Assembly: GCA_029263455.1 (NCBI GenBank)
Contig: JAJCXM010000020.1
Span: 62,001-126,000, forward strand
DNA from: Holophagae bacterium
GTDB taxonomy: Bacteria > Acidobacteriota > Holophagae > Acanthopleuribacterales > Acanthopleuribacteraceae
Length of the DNA stretch: 64,000 nucleotides
Direction of reading: 5' to 3'
Shown here: one piece after another, positions 1 to 7,792 of the stretch
How the letters are laid out: every line of letters starts with the position of its first letter
Numbering within the stretch: position 1 is the stretch's first letter
Notes under the pieces: generated by a model
Seen by the model: the letters and a program-made list of their open reading frames with translations, nothing else
What the model was told of the DNA's origin: nothing
Databases searched by the model: none
Made by a program: the position numbers and the translations under genes

Positions 1-199
1 TGGACAACCAGGGAGAAATTATGAGTTGTTTCATCGATCTTTCCTAGCGAAGGTAAATCATCAGCGGCAATCACATTGCCAATCCCAAAATCTTAGCCGA
101 AGCGCCAATTTGAAGCGAGTAAGTCTCCACCCGAGGCATCGCTCTGTTAGAAAACATGGCTTGTTAGGTGACCAGCTCTGACGTTAGACTGCGGAATCT
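1..199. other. Leading intergenic segment
   Basis: No open frame, RNA or repeat is recognisable in these first bases. Three GTTAG-like strings occur between about 145 and 195, but no complementary partner arm is visible, so no recombination site is called. The segment probably holds the upstream region of the methyltransferase that follows. Confidence 0.4.
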
Positions 200-835
200 A
201 TGTCAGCTGCAGATCCCGAATTAGAAGAACTGGCGTTACGAACACAGGCCATTTACGAACGTAACGCCGCTCGCTTTGATCGCGAACGTCCGAAACGACT
301 TCACGAGCAGGCCTGGCTGGACCGCTGGCTGGCAAAGGTACCAAATGGCGGGCGTCTACTTGATCTAGGCTGCGGTGCCGGCGACCCTATCGCTTCGTAT
401 TTAATTCAGCGTGGCTTTGTCGTTACCGGATTGGACTTTAGCGAACCTATGCTGGCCATCGCCCGGGAGAAAATGCCCAGCGCTCATTGGATTCATGCCG
501 ACATGCGGCTCATGGCCCTAGGTCGTTCGTTTCACGCGATATTAGGTTGGAACAGTTTTTTCCATTTGACTCAGAACGAACAGCGCCATCTATTGCCATT
601 ACTCTCCAATCATTTGTTGCCCGGCGGTTCTTTGATGCTAACGGTGGGACCTGAAGCCGGTGAGGTTACTGGGCATGTGGGTGACGACTTGGTGTACCAC
701 GCTAGTCTCGACCCATCTGAGTACCGGCAAATTCTGGAGCAAAACGGGCTTGAGCTTGACGCGTTAGTGTCAGAAGATCCTACCTGTGATCATCAAACCA
801 TCTTGCTAGCCCATAAACGGTCGGCATCTTTGTAA
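200..835 (+). CDS. Class I SAM-dependent methyltransferase
   Basis: This 211-residue soluble protein has a Rossmann-type methyltransferase core. Motif I is LLDLGCGAGDP at about residues 53-63. An acidic residue of motif II follows in VTGLDFS (D79). HADMRLM at about 99-105 and the LGWNSFFHL stretch match the post-motif positions that contact the adenine and substrate in this family. No signal peptide or membrane segment is present, so it should act in the cytoplasm. The substrate cannot be told from sequence; small-molecule methylation is typical of this Methyltransf_25/11 type. It precedes a lipid-type cassette on the same strand by 82 bases, so it may or may not be co-transcribed. The fold is sure, the role unknown. 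Confidence 0.85.
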   Translation: MSAADPELEELALRTQAIYERNAARFDRERPKRLHEQAWLDRWLAKVPNGGRLLDLGCGAGDPIASYLIQRGFVVTGLDFSEPMLAIAREKMPSAHWIHADMRLMALGRSFHAILGWNSFFHLTQNEQRHLLPLLSNHLLPGGSLMLTVGPEAGEVTGHVGDDLVYHASLDPSEYRQILEQNGLELDALVSEDPTCDHQTILLAHKRSASL

Positions 836-917
836 CGGAAGCTCCTGCCCTGAGACAGTGGTTTTGAGGGCAATCTGACTCACAGTTGCGAGACGATCTT
901 CGCTTGGATGCGATAAA

Positions 918-1931
918 ATGCATTGGCGAGAGATTAAGGCACCTAAGTTTTCAAGTAGGTTCCTGGTCTCACTCATACTTATGTCGCTGTTGCTCAGGAA
1001 ATCCGCGCCAAGCTGTGCTGCGTTTCTCGATCGCTGGCTTTTGGAAGTTAGGAATTGTGTGATTGAATTTGCGGCCAGCATATTGGCGTTATTAATTGTT
1101 GCGACCATCATCGTCGAAGTCCTGTTTCGAAAGTCTAAGAGCCCAGAGATGCGACTAAACCGACAACGAGCGGCAACTTGGTGGCTCATTGTCGGCGTTT
1201 GCTTGTCCGTACTGTTGGTAGGCGGCTGGCTCTTGAATATATTTGTGGTTGGGCTTGTGTTGGTTTCCGGCTATGAGCTGTGCCGCATGCTAGGTATCAA
1301 AATCACGGTTTTCAGAGTCGTATTGTGGTTGGCGGTCTTCTTGGGCTACCAGCTATCTATTTATGGAAATACTTTATACATTTTCACCTTCACCCTGCCT
1401 TTTGCCTTCTTGATATTGTCGATACTCTTCTTCGCGAACGGGAATATCAGGAATGCGACGATTCTGATCTTCAGTACGACTTCATTATTGTCTGTATTGG
1501 CCTATAGCGAGCTTAGCGAAAGCCAGCAATTCGACGCCCAACTATTGCTGGCCTTTTTGTTTTTTGCCACCGCCATCAATGACATCGCACAATACGTATG
1601 GGGCAGATTGTTAGGGCGCCACTTCATCGCCCCAACCCTTAGCCCCTACAAGACCCTTGAGGGCGCGCTGGGCGGGGTTATGACTACCTCGATCCTGTGC
1701 CTATTCATGTTGCCGAAAATGATTGGTGTTCATTGGGCTAAGGGGCTACTGTTTGGCATGGTGCTATCTACTTTGGGTTTACTCGGCGACCTATTCATAT
1801 CTCGTATCAAACGCGTTTCCAAGACAAAAGATAGTGGGCGTCTGCTGCCTGGACATGGTGGTTTACTGGATCGCGTTGATAGTTTATTGCTGACGGCGCC
1901 AGGATTCGCTCTATGTGTTTTGCTGGGATGA
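918..1931 (+). CDS. Phosphatidate cytidylyltransferase-like (CdsA/YnbB type)
   Basis: An integral membrane protein of 337 residues that should make CDP-diacylglycerol or a similar CDP-lipid from CTP and a phosphatidate. The C-terminal part carries the full CTP-transferase signature: a SRIKR...KDSG stretch followed by LPGHGGLLDRVDS, near the end of the chain. Several hydrophobic helices lie between residues 55 and 290. A segment TAINDIAQYVWGRLLGRH ahead of the signature is typical of YnbB-like members. The N-terminus is uncertain: ATG at 918 has only a weak GGATG upstream, and in-frame ATGs exist at 981 and 1149. The next gene encodes a YnbC-like fusion, the same partner that E. coli ynbB has. 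That argues for the specialised paralog rather than the housekeeping cdsA. Confidence 0.85.
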   Translation: MHWREIKAPKFSSRFLVSLILMSLLLRKSAPSCAAFLDRWLLEVRNCVIEFAASILALLIVATIIVEVLFRKSKSPEMRLNRQRAATWWLIVGVCLSVLLVGGWLLNIFVVGLVLVSGYELCRMLGIKITVFRVVLWLAVFLGYQLSIYGNTLYIFTFTLPFAFLILSILFFANGNIRNATILIFSTTSLLSVLAYSELSESQQFDAQLLLAFLFFATAINDIAQYVWGRLLGRHFIAPTLSPYKTLEGALGGVMTTSILCLFMLPKMIGVHWAKGLLFGMVLSTLGLLGDLFISRIKRVSKTKDSGRLLPGHGGLLDRVDSLLLTAPGFALCVLLG

Positions 1932-1941
1932 AGGCCAACCC

Positions 1942-3669
1942 ATGAGCTTGTGGACTGAGTCGGAATTTCATAGTTTTGATGGCGTTCGATTGTTCTTTCG
2001 CTATCGGGAACCGGCACAGCCGACCAAGAACTCGGTGATCGTGCTGCATCGTGGGCATGAACATTCAGGTCGAGTTGTGGCCTGCACGGACCAGATGGTG
2101 CAGGGCGACTATTGGAGTTTTGGATTTGATATGCGTGGTCATGGGCGCTCCGATGGTGAGCGCGCCTGGGCTGAGAGTTTTGACGTGTGGGTCAAAGACC
2201 TAAACAGTTTCGCGGGCATGTTGGCTAACAGGTTCGGTATCAAAACATTTGACTGTGTACTCGTCGCCAACAGCGTGGGTTCCGCCACCGCGGTAGCTTG
2301 GATCCTAAATTACGCACCCAATCTGCGTGGCTGTGTTCTAGCTGCTCCCGCCTTTTCGATCAGGCTCTACATTCCATTCGCTTATCCGGCATTGAAAGGC
2401 ATTAGTCGTTTATCAAAAAGACTATTTGTAACCAGCTATGTTCGATCGAGCTTACTGACTTCCCATAAAGAAGAAGCACGAGCCTATGATCAAGATCCCC
2501 TAATCACACGAAAAATTGGCGTCAGTATTCTGGTTTCGTTATTCGATACCATGAAACGCGTGTTCAAGCGGTTAAGTGACTTTGAGACACCTGTCCTCAT
2601 CTTTTCGGCCGCGACGGATTTCGTCGTCAACAACCGATTCCATGAAATTTTCTATGCGGGTATTTCAAGCAAGATTAAAAAACACATCAAGTTACCCGGC
2701 TTTCGTCACGCCATCTTTCATGAAGTGGAACAAAAGAAGGTGACCGACCTCTGCCGTGCATTCTTACAAGAGCGATTCGCCAACACGAAATCAAATGCCC
2801 TCGCCATGGTTGTTGAGCCGAGAACGCACACCATTAAAGAGTTCGCCTCTCTAAGCCAACCCAGTCACTCGATAAAACCTCTCTATTTTGCGGCGCTCAG
2901 GTGGGCGTTAGAAAAGTTCGGCCGTCAAAGTGAAGGCATGTCAATCGGTCTAAAACATGGCTTCGATTCCGGCCTTTCACTGGACTACGTTTATCAAAAT
3001 AAAGCTAAAGGGCGGACCCGTTTTGGCCGGCTTGTCGATTATTTGTATCTCAATTCTGTGGGCTGGAAGGGTGTCAGAAAGCGAAAGCAGCACCTGAAAG
3101 CCTGTCTGACTGAAATCGTGAAACAAACGGTGAGTGAGGGCAATGAACCGGCTGTAATTGATGTGGCGGCAGGGGCCGGTCGTTACCTATTTGAAGTGCG
3201 CAATGAATTGGCCTGTGACATAGATCTGCATCTTAACGACCTAGATCCTACCTCGCTTACACAAGCCAAAACCAATGCTAATGGCTTTCCGGCCACCTAT
3301 TCAGATTGCGACATTTTTGACGGTTCCCTGTCCGACGTGATCATGAAGCAACCTAATATTGCCATTGTTTCCGGTGTCTTTGAACTCTATGCTAACAATG
3401 ATGGTGTCACTCGAACACTTTCCGACCTGCACAAGTTCTTGGCTGATGATGGTTGGCTGATCTATACCGGTCAACCCTGGCATCCTCAGTTGGAAAGCAT
3501 TGCAAGATTACTCAATAACAGATTGGGGAATCGTTGGGTTATGCGACGACGAATACAGAACGAAATGGATGAACTCGTTGAAGCGGCAGGCTTTGAGAAG
3601 ATACAAACCATGACCGACGAACTCGGTATCTTCACCGTTTCTTGTGCCAGACGAATTCAATCCACATAA
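1942..3669 (+). CDS. YnbC-like alpha/beta hydrolase-methyltransferase fusion
   Basis: A 575-residue two-domain protein. The N-terminal 280 residues form an alpha/beta hydrolase of the monoacylglycerol-lipase (Hydrolase_4) kind, with DMRGHGRSDG at 63-72, nucleophile Ser111 in ANSVG (first glycine of the elbow replaced by Ala), acid Asp226 and His256. The C-terminal 220 residues form a class I methyltransferase with motif I VIDVAAGAGRY near 405-415, matching the putative methyltransferase family (Methyltransf_20) found fused to such hydrolases. Length and order match E. coli YnbC. The start at 1942 is chosen because AAGG lies eight bases upstream; an in-frame ATG at 1915 would overlap the previous gene. 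With the CdsA-like gene before it, a role in lipid remodelling is likely but unproven. Confidence 0.85.
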   Translation: MSLWTESEFHSFDGVRLFFRYREPAQPTKNSVIVLHRGHEHSGRVVACTDQMVQGDYWSFGFDMRGHGRSDGERAWAESFDVWVKDLNSFAGMLANRFGIKTFDCVLVANSVGSATAVAWILNYAPNLRGCVLAAPAFSIRLYIPFAYPALKGISRLSKRLFVTSYVRSSLLTSHKEEARAYDQDPLITRKIGVSILVSLFDTMKRVFKRLSDFETPVLIFSAATDFVVNNRFHEIFYAGISSKIKKHIKLPGFRHAIFHEVEQKKVTDLCRAFLQERFANTKSNALAMVVEPRTHTIKEFASLSQPSHSIKPLYFAALRWALEKFGRQSEGMSIGLKHGFDSGLSLDYVYQNKAKGRTRFGRLVDYLYLNSVGWKGVRKRKQHLKACLTEIVKQTVSEGNEPAVIDVAAGAGRYLFEVRNELACDIDLHLNDLDPTSLTQAKTNANGFPATYSDCDIFDGSLSDVIMKQPNIAIVSGVFELYANNDGVTRTLSDLHKFLADDGWLIYTGQPWHPQLESIARLLNNRLGNRWVMRRRIQNEMDELVEAAGFEKIQTMTDELGIFTVSCARRIQST

Positions 3670-3680
3670 AAGGAAAACAC

Positions 3681-4196
3681 ATGGCCGTAGACCCACATCT
3701 GAATGATCGTGAATACCTTCGAGAAGTACAGAGCCGTTTTGAAATTGCGGTTAAAGAGAATGATATTGAAAGCATGCGTTCGTTTGTGGACGATCGCTTT
3801 TCTTTTGTCTCTTTTACGGACAAATCCTTTATCAATTTTGATTCTTTCAAGACGCAATGGGCCATCACACGCGAGAGCATGGTTGGTACGGGTAGCTTTA
3901 CGAGCCAACTCAATCCCGAACCGGCAATTTTTGAAGGTGACCTAGCGGTGTGTCAGGGTAACGCTAGCAACCGATTAGTCGATAACAACGGAAACCAGTT
4001 TGATTTCACATCGAACTGGACCGTTGTTTTCATGCGCAGCGGGGAAGAATGGAAAGTGCTGCGTGCCCATAATAGCCTCGACCCATTTGGCAATCCTATG
4101 TTGATCCATGGCGTGAAGAAGAGAGTCGTTAAGATAAGTGTCCTTGCATTTTTGATTGGTGCTTTGATGAGTTCAGTTGTTCACTATTTGATCTGA
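3681..4196 (+). CDS. NTF2-like (DUF4440/SnoaL-type) protein with C-terminal membrane anchor
   Basis: About 171 residues. The first 125 have the pattern of the NTF2-like fold: an N-terminal helix with YLREVQSRFEIAVKEND, a DDRFSFV strand, then a curved sheet ending in NWTVVFMRSGEEWKV. The last 25 residues are a hydrophobic helix (ISVLAFLIGALMSSVVHYLI), so the cone-shaped domain is probably tethered to the inner membrane facing the cytoplasm. ATG 3681 is preferred because AAAGGAAAA precedes it; an earlier ATG at 3642 lies inside the preceding gene. NTF2-like domains bind or isomerise small hydrophobic ligands, which would suit the lipid-type neighbours, but no catalytic residues can be assigned with confidence. 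Confidence 0.7.
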   Translation: MAVDPHLNDREYLREVQSRFEIAVKENDIESMRSFVDDRFSFVSFTDKSFINFDSFKTQWAITRESMVGTGSFTSQLNPEPAIFEGDLAVCQGNASNRLVDNNGNQFDFTSNWTVVFMRSGEEWKVLRAHNSLDPFGNPMLIHGVKKRVVKISVLAFLIGALMSSVVHYLI

Positions 4197-4198
4197 AG

Positions 4199-4783
4199 AT
4201 GGACAGAACTGTCGCCATCAGTTGCACGGTGGCTGTGCTTTTTGTCTTCACGGCAATGATTGTCTCGTATGGCAAAAAGCGCGCTAATCGGCGATACGCG
4301 ATGGGAAAGTTGCGGGCGCCATCCGTTCGCTACTTCAAGCATCTCAGCAAGCTACTGTTTTTTCTCAATATGCTGGTAACCCTATTTGGGTACTGGTTCA
4401 AGATGGCGGGTTCATTTCACCACAATAATGCCCTAAAGATTGTGGGCGCTTTGATGGTGTTAGTAGGTTATTTTTGCCTGCGTAAATCCTTTGCCGAGCT
4501 TGCAAACAACTATTCGCCGATGTTTGATGCTTATGTGCCACTGACGATCCATACCCAGGGCGTCTATGCTCTGATTCGCCATCCTATCTATGCCTTCAAT
4601 TTGTTGGTTAGTCTTGGGCTGACTCTATCGAGTGGGTCAGCGGTTGTGCTTATCAATTCTGTCATTGGTTGGCTATTTGTGTTGCGCGCGATCTATCTGG
4701 AAGAAATGTATCTGCCTGAAAAGTTCCCGGAATATAGCGAATACGCCAAGCGAACATGGAAGCTCATTCCGTACCTTTATTGA
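4199..4783 (+). CDS. Isoprenylcysteine/phospholipid methyltransferase family membrane protein
   Basis: A 194-residue membrane protein starting two bases after the stop of the NTF2-like gene. The C-terminal half has the ICMT/PEMT hallmarks: YALIRHPIYAFNLLVSLG (the RHP motif that binds SAM), then a glutamate pair in IYLEEMYLPEKF and the closing EYSEYAKRTWKLIPYL. Four or five hydrophobic helices precede or surround these motifs. Family members methylate carboxyl or amine groups on lipids or lipidated substrates within the membrane. Its position as last gene of the cassette supports a lipid or small amphiphile as substrate; which one is unknown. Confidence 0.8.
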   Translation: MDRTVAISCTVAVLFVFTAMIVSYGKKRANRRYAMGKLRAPSVRYFKHLSKLLFFLNMLVTLFGYWFKMAGSFHHNNALKIVGALMVLVGYFCLRKSFAELANNYSPMFDAYVPLTIHTQGVYALIRHPIYAFNLLVSLGLTLSSGSAVVLINSVIGWLFVLRAIYLEEMYLPEKFPEYSEYAKRTWKLIPYLY

Positions 4784-4856
4784 ATAAGCCGATTCTATCG
4801 GATGACTTGCTGGGAGGTGCGGCCAACGACTTCAATCGTAACGCTGGAGAGAACGC

Positions 4857-5216
4857 CTAATTGTCCGCAGTGTCTAATTCTTTGGGTACCACAACATCGT
4901 CGCCGTATTGGGCCGACCAACTCACCATCGCGCGCATGATTGGTCGCAGAGCGAGGCCCTTTTCCGTTAGCTCGTAGCGATAACGCTTCGGGTGCTCTTG
5001 GTAGAGCGTCTTCGCAAGGATGCCGTGGTTCAGTAGTTTCTTGAGGCGGTCGGCCAAAATATTTGTGGGGATACGTTCGCCAGCTTGTTCAAACTCTTTG
5101 TAGGTATGTCGCTGAAATACGGCTATGTCGCGGATCAACAGCAGCGTCCATCTATCACCGACAACGTCTAATGCGTAGGCGATGGGACAGGTTGAACGAG
5201 GTTCGCGAGGTGACAT
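4857..5216 (-). CDS. HxlR-family transcriptional regulator
   Basis: A 119-residue winged-helix DNA-binding protein of the HxlR/MarR superfamily. The N-terminal CPIAYALDVVGDRWTLLLIRDI and the later IPTNILADRLKKLLNHGIL and YELTEKGLALRPI are diagnostic. Cys10 sits where redox-sensing HxlR proteins (for example YodB, HypR) have their sensor cysteine. The gene is divergent from a small membrane protein gene, and the shared 89-base gap holds an inverted repeat overlapping the likely promoters, so it probably represses itself and that neighbour. The start is the first ATG after the TGCTATGAT element; the leader would be extremely short. Confidence 0.9.
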   Translation of the reverse strand: MSPREPRSTCPIAYALDVVGDRWTLLLIRDIAVFQRHTYKEFEQAGERIPTNILADRLKKLLNHGILAKTLYQEHPKRYRYELTEKGLALRPIMRAMVSWSAQYGDDVVVPKELDTADN

Positions 5217-5222
5217 TCCGCC

Positions 5223-5264
5223 ATCATAGCACCTTGACTTTCAAATCGAAAGTCGCTATAAAAT
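5223..5264. promoter_or_regulatory. Divergent promoters with HxlR operator candidate
   Basis: On the plus strand TTGACT (5234-5239) and TATAAA (5257-5262) are separated by 17 bases, an excellent sigma-70-type promoter for the membrane protein gene. A perfect inverted repeat GACTTTC-N5-GAAAGTC (5236-5254) overlaps the -35 and spacer. On the minus strand TGCTATGAT (hexamer 5223-5228) reads as an extended -10 for the HxlR gene. Binding at the repeat would block both promoters, which is the usual arrangement for an HxlR autorepressor. Confidence 0.65.
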
Positions 5265-5305
5265 GGGTGACTTTTAAAAAGCAAGTGACTAGCTGGAGGT
5301 GAAGT

Positions 5306-5806
5306 GTGGATACGAAATTGGTACTAATGATTAGCATGCCATTGGCGTTGTTGACGTGGGGGTTCCTGGCCCGATGGTGTTTGCTGCCTTGGCTGCAGCG
5401 CGTGACACCCGAGATCGGCCTAAGGCCTCTCATTCTCGTGCATGGGTTTCGTTATATAGGGCTCATGTTTCTTATTCCTGGCGTTACCCACGAGGTGCTT
5501 GATCCGCGCTTTGCTGAGCCAGCAGCCTATGGAGATTTGGCCGCGGCCGTGTTGGCGTTTGTGGCACTTGCTAGTTTGAAATGGAGCCCATCTGTCTGGC
5601 GGCCAACGGTTTGGGTGTTCAATGTTTTTGGATTGATTGATTTGTTGTATGCGGTTACACAGGGATTACGATTCACCGCCAACGGAGCATTGGGTGCCGC
5701 CTTTTGGATTCCCATGATTCTGGTGCCGATGCTGCTAGTATCACACGCGTTCATTGCCGTTGTCATGCTCAATGGCAAGCGCGGACGTGTCGATGTACTG
5801 AAATAG
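5306..5806 (+). CDS. Small multi-pass membrane protein, HxlR-linked
   Basis: A 166-residue hydrophobic protein starting at GTG 5306 with a strong GGAGGTGA just upstream. Five helices can be picked out, with polar loops holding PEIGLRPLILVHGFRYIGLMF and LDPRFAEPAAYGDL. No catalytic motif or transporter signature is recognised, and there is no signal peptide apart from the first helix. The gene is divergent from an HxlR regulator and is preceded by the candidate operator, so its expression probably responds to the signal that regulator senses, possibly a reactive electrophile or oxidant. Function unknown. Confidence 0.75.
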   Translation: MDTKLVLMISMPLALLTWGFLARWCLLPWLQRVTPEIGLRPLILVHGFRYIGLMFLIPGVTHEVLDPRFAEPAAYGDLAAAVLAFVALASLKWSPSVWRPTVWVFNVFGLIDLLYAVTQGLRFTANGALGAAFWIPMILVPMLLVSHAFIAVVMLNGKRGRVDVLK

Positions 5807-5837
5807 TTTCAGGGCCGTGCGCCGTTATGCCGTATTG

Positions 5838-6887
5838 CTAGCGCTTTGCCAAATAGTCGAGTTTCGAACTGTACATCGACTTTTCGTCTGGCGTGAGCGC
5901 GTACCTCTCAGCCAAACGCAGGTTCTTTTCAACTTCTTTGGCGTCGTCCATGTCGTAATAAACACGTGCAACGGCGTGATAGAACTCAGACTCTTTTGGA
6001 CGTAATCTGAGTGCCTTTTTATAGGATTCTAAGGCTTGGTTATGTTGTCCCGTCGCGTGGGCTGCCAGTCCTTGATCGTAGTGATAAAACGGATTGCGAT
6101 TTCGGTATTTCTGCACTTTACGGGCGTACTTTTGAGCTTCGGCGACACGACCGGTGCGTTCGTACAAATAGACCAGGTTAGACATGGCGGTGTATTCGAA
6201 ACGATTCAGATCAATCGCTTTCTCATAACAGGACTCGGCTTTGTCCAGCTTGTTCTGATGTCGCCAATAAACGCCAAAGTTGGACCAAGCACGCGAAAAT
6301 TCAGGGTCGGTCTCCAAGGCGGCGTTAAAGTGGGCTAGAGCCAAATCAGGTTCGCCTTGTGCAAATGCTTCTGCACCGCAGTTATTAAAGTAGTGGGCTA
6401 GGGCGCGCGTATCGTTTATGCGTCGTGTGAAATGTCGCCGTTTATCCTGAAAAGGCAGAAAATCAACTTCAACCATACGTCCTTCGATGATGACAATGGC
6501 ATTCATGTGCTTATTGTTCATAACCAATTCGCCACGTCTGTCCCAAGTTGGATAACTTTCAACTTCTTGAAACTGGGCTCGCAAGCCAACCTGTCGTGCC
6601 ATGGCCACGAACATCATGGTGAACGACATACAGTTACCGTTACGCGATTCATATGTCTCAATGGGTGTTTTTGTGTGGTGATTACCGTACTTAAGACCTA
6701 GTCCATCTTCGCTGAAGATAGAATAAACGAGCGAATGTAATCGTTGTTTATTGGAATGGTTGAACTCGACCTTTTCGGTAAGAAAAGCCTTCATTTCATC
6801 GTTCAGAGCCAGGAACGTTTCTTCGGTTAAGTTAGGTTGAGCCAAAGCTCCTATTGCAAAAAATAACGTTAAGAACGAACGTTGCAT
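5838..6887 (-). CDS. Exported transglutaminase-like/TPR protein
   Basis: A 349-residue protein with a short hydrophobic start ending in AIGALAQ, read as a Sec signal. Residues 45-150 are a transglutaminase-like (papain-fold) domain: Cys86 in RNGNCMSF, His127 in NNKHMNA and Asp142 in VEVDFLPF make a complete triad. From about 165 to the end there are at least four TPR units, for example AWSNFGVYWRHQNKLDKAE and YHYDQGLAAHATGQHNQAL. Proteins of this build are common in TPR-rich Gram-negative genomes and act as periplasmic peptidases or scaffolds; the substrate is unknown. The gene is monocistronic, convergent with the HxlR-linked membrane protein 31 bases away. Confidence 0.8.
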   Translation of the reverse strand: MQRSFLTLFFAIGALAQPNLTEETFLALNDEMKAFLTEKVEFNHSNKQRLHSLVYSIFSEDGLGLKYGNHHTKTPIETYESRNGNCMSFTMMFVAMARQVGLRAQFQEVESYPTWDRRGELVMNNKHMNAIVIIEGRMVEVDFLPFQDKRRHFTRRINDTRALAHYFNNCGAEAFAQGEPDLALAHFNAALETDPEFSRAWSNFGVYWRHQNKLDKAESCYEKAIDLNRFEYTAMSNLVYLYERTGRVAEAQKYARKVQKYRNRNPFYHYDQGLAAHATGQHNQALESYKKALRLRPKESEFYHAVARVYYDMDDAKEVEKNLRLAERYALTPDEKSMYSSKLDYLAKR

Positions 6888-7015
6888 TGCTCACCTCAAA
6901 AAGAAACGATCCCCCAATCTAACCTATCGGCATGTCGGGGTTCTATGATTAAGAAACGATTGGCCGCCAATTTTTGTTTCGCGTTCTGCTGGCTTTGCAA
7001 ATGTTTTACACAGAC

Positions 7016-7792
7016 TTAAACATAGTGGGCGGTAAGCAAGTTGGCAATGTCTTTGACCGAGAAGGGTTTCTGCACAACGTCAACTACACCATCACGATTC
7101 ACGTGATCGGCACCCAGCCCGGTCACGTAATAAATAGGCGTTTTGCTGTTTAGACTCATGTACCAAGCGACAAAGTCGTAACCTGATTCGGAGGGCATCA
7201 TAATGTCACATAATATGAGGTCGGGATGGAGTCCATCCTTCACCTTATCGCGGGCTTCAGAGACAGATTGGGCGCGTTCAAAAGTGGCACCCAGGTTTTG
7301 CAGAATCATGCCTAGCAGATCGAGAATCTTTGATTCGTCATCAATAGCAAGGACTCTGAATCCCTTGTATCTGCCGTTGCCGTTGCTTTTTGATGGCTTG
7401 ACAAAACCGAATACGGGGATAAGTGCATGATGCCAGGCTGATTCGATGCGTGACTTGATGGCGGAGTTGGCTTCCCGCAGTGCCTGCAGCTTTTCAGAAC
7501 CAGGTAATTGGGCAGGCAAAGCAAAGTGTGTGTCGTGGCTATCGACGGAAAAGATGTAGCTGTCTTCATGTTTTCTAAAAACCAATTTCATGTGTGGATA
7601 GGCTTGATTGCCCAATCGCCAACAATAACGTTTCTCGTCGTGCTCAATCGCAGGCCAGGCAAGAAGCGAGGCCTCGTCCGGTAACTTCCTTAATTCGGTA
7701 AGTTGATTTTCTACACGTGGAGGAACGCCATCCGGAAAGGCTTTGACAACGTAAAGATCTACCGCTTTTTTAAGCTGTTGCAACAGATTCAT
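7016..7792 (-). CDS. Response regulator with unknown N-terminal domain and C-terminal receiver
   Basis: A 258-residue protein. Residues 1-140 match no family I recognise. Residues 146-258 are a complete CheY-like receiver: acidic pair Asp151/Asp152, phospho-acceptor Asp196 in ILCDIMMP, Thr224, and Lys242 in VVQKPF. The receiver at the C-terminus with no DNA-binding output suggests the N-terminal part is the output or a localisation module. The gene overlaps the end of the hybrid kinase gene by 23 bases, so the two are translationally coupled and probably a cognate pair. The intact receiver here contrasts with the altered receiver of its partner. Confidence 0.8.
   Translation of the reverse strand: MNLLQQLKKAVDLYVVKAFPDGVPPRVENQLTELRKLPDEASLLAWPAIEHDEKRYCWRLGNQAYPHMKLVFRKHEDSYIFSVDSHDTHFALPAQLPGSEKLQALREANSAIKSRIESAWHHALIPVFGFVKPSKSNGNGRYKGFRVLAIDDESKILDLLGMILQNLGATFERAQSVSEARDKVKDGLHPDLILCDIMMPSESGYDFVAWYMSLNSKTPIYYVTGLGADHVNRDGVVDVVQKPFSVKDIANLLTAHYV

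Noticed and set aside
145-195. GTTAG-like strings considered as integron attC ends
   Set aside because: No matching complementary core sites or stem arms were found nearby, and no integrase gene is in the window.
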